6,201 nt of DNA from Anaerolineales bacterium UBA4823 (GTDB lineage Bacteria > Chloroflexota > Anaerolineae > Anaerolineales > UBA4823), in assembly GCA_002402275.1 (NCBI GenBank), contig DHFN01000199.1:1-6201 (forward strand), given 5' to 3'. Of the stretch, positions 5,821-6,201 are shown piece after piece; the first letter of the stretch is position 1; every line of letters starts with the position of its first letter. A program made the position numbers and the translations under genes. Under the pieces are notes generated by a model. That model was not told the DNA's origin and did not search any database. It worked only from the letters and a program-made list of their open reading frames with translations.

Positions 5821-5853
5821 GTACACCGGGAGACCGTGGCAGGTCTCCCCTAC
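5821..5853. repeat. Intergenic palindrome GTAC-stem-loop-stem-CTAC, second copy of the frame
   Basis: GGGAGACC (5828-5835) pairs perfectly with GGTCTCCC (5842-5849) over the 6-nt loop GTGGCA. It is bounded by GTAC on the left and CTAC on the right, the same frame as the palindrome at 131-159 but with a different stem. No T-run adjoins it, so it is unlikely to be an ordinary terminator for either strand. Confidence 0.65.
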
Positions 5854-5961
5854 AACTAAAACCCTCACCCCCCGGTTACGCCGAACCAGCCTTTGGCTGG
5901 ACTTCGCCCACTCCCGTAAACGGGCCTCACCCCACAACTTCGTTTCGGGGCAGGGCTGTCA

Positions 5962-5971
5962 CCCCCCCCCC
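5962..5971 (+). repeat. Homopolymer tract of ten C
   Basis: Ten consecutive C residues lie in a non-coding GC-rich stretch. The exact length is prone to sequencing error and slippage. No reading frame depends on it. Confidence 0.8.
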
Positions 5972-5981
5972 GTTTCGCGGT

Positions 5982-6008
5982 CCCCCTCTTAAGAGGGGGT
6001 GTTAACAC
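5982..6008. repeat. Two abutting perfect palindromes
   Basis: CCCCCTCTTAAGAGGGGG (5982-5999) is an 18-bp perfect palindrome. GTGTTAACAC (5999-6008) is a 10-bp perfect palindrome sharing one base with it. Both have zero-length loops, so they suit a dimeric protein site or a cruciform repeat better than an RNA hairpin. No T-run follows. Confidence 0.65.
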
Positions 6009-6140
6009 CTCAGCACCACTTCTTGGTCACTCCTCTGCTGCGCTACTCCGCCAAAGTTCTTTCCTGGTCACCTGAGCGGGACAGGCATTTGACTTCAGGT
6101 CTCCACCTTTCCACTCCGAAATCATCAAGAACGCTCAACT

Positions 6141-6179
6141 CAATTAACGCTTGAAATGGACGAATTCAAGCATTGGTTG
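6141..6179 (+). repeat. Long imperfect hairpin near the right edge
   Basis: GCTTGAA (6149-6155) pairs with TTCAAGC (6165-6171) over a 9-nt loop. The flanks CAATTAA and TTGGTTG extend the stem by seven pairs, two of them G-U if transcribed on the plus strand, after one C-A mismatch. The wobble pairs favour an RNA element on the plus strand, but no promoter or T-run supports transcription here. Confidence 0.4.
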
Positions 6180-6201
6180 ATAGGAATTTTGCCCTGGCGG
6201 T

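Larger units (their letters stand above)
5463..6201. other. Long intergenic region: operon promoter, then palindrome-rich non-coding DNA
   Basis: The first 100 bp carry the operon leader and promoter on the minus strand. In the leader, GGTGGG (5477-5482) and CCCACC (5501-5506) can pair just upstream of the ribosome binding site. An 8-bp palindrome, TATGCATA (5518-5525), lies just past the predicted start point and could be an operator. From about 5640 the composition turns GC-rich with many short palindromes, for example CGGTC-GTGA-GACCG (5752-5765), CCAGCC-TTT-GGCTGG and CCCGT-AA-ACGGG (around 5880-5925). An open frame at 5692-5937 on the minus strand is made of these repeats and is not a credible gene. 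No RNA gene or transposase fragment is recognised. Confidence 0.6.

Noticed and set aside
5692..5937. Open frame of 81 codons on the minus strand
   Set aside because: It consists almost wholly of the palindromic and GATCG repeats, has an arginine/proline-rich translation typical of GC-rich non-coding DNA, and shows no domain.

Overview
The window reads as a bacterial chromosome fragment with moderate GC. GC-rich, palindrome-laden non-coding DNA lies at both ends and a visibly AT-richer accessory block sits in the middle. Each end carries an intergenic palindrome with the same frame (GTAC-stem-loop-stem-CTAC). Repeats of this style are, from memory, common in Chloroflexota/Anaerolineae genomes, so that is my tentative guess for the host. 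No rRNA, tRNA or ribosomal-protein gene is present to confirm it.

Layout from left to right. Positions 1-301 are non-coding with a strong palindrome. A minus-strand gene (302-1435) encodes an aminoglycoside-phosphotransferase-fold kinase that looks like ordinary host content. Positions 1436-2090 are non-coding and end in a good sigma70-type promoter (1959-1986), a short two-hairpin leader and an intrinsic terminator. That terminator sits directly in front of a plus-strand NYN-domain (PIN-like) predicted RNase gene (2091-2666). Only 12 bp beyond it, convergent, lies the end of a compact minus-strand four-gene operon (5462 down to 2679). Positions 5463-6201 hold the operon promoter and then a dense run of palindromes and degenerate repeats with no credible gene.

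The operon is the centre of interest. In transcription order it encodes an EVE-domain protein fused to a PD-(D/E)XK-like nuclease, a small stand-alone PD-(D/E)XK-like protein, an endonuclease III-like HhH-GPD DNA glycosylase with a complete [4Fe-4S] motif but no lyase-type lysine, and a DUF6884-like protein. Gaps are 17 and 28 bp, and the last two genes overlap by 4 bp (GTGA). EVE domains are thought to read modified bases, glycosylases remove them, and PD-(D/E)XK enzymes cut DNA. The set therefore suggests a defence system that recognises modified (for example phage) DNA, excises or flags the base and cleaves. That function is inference from domain content and gene order. Each family assignment rests on motifs I can see in the translated sequence.

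The NYN gene may be a fifth, separately regulated partner (RNA-targeting) or an unrelated accessory gene. Its promoter-hairpin-terminator-nuclease arrangement is unusual and is reported as a separate finding.
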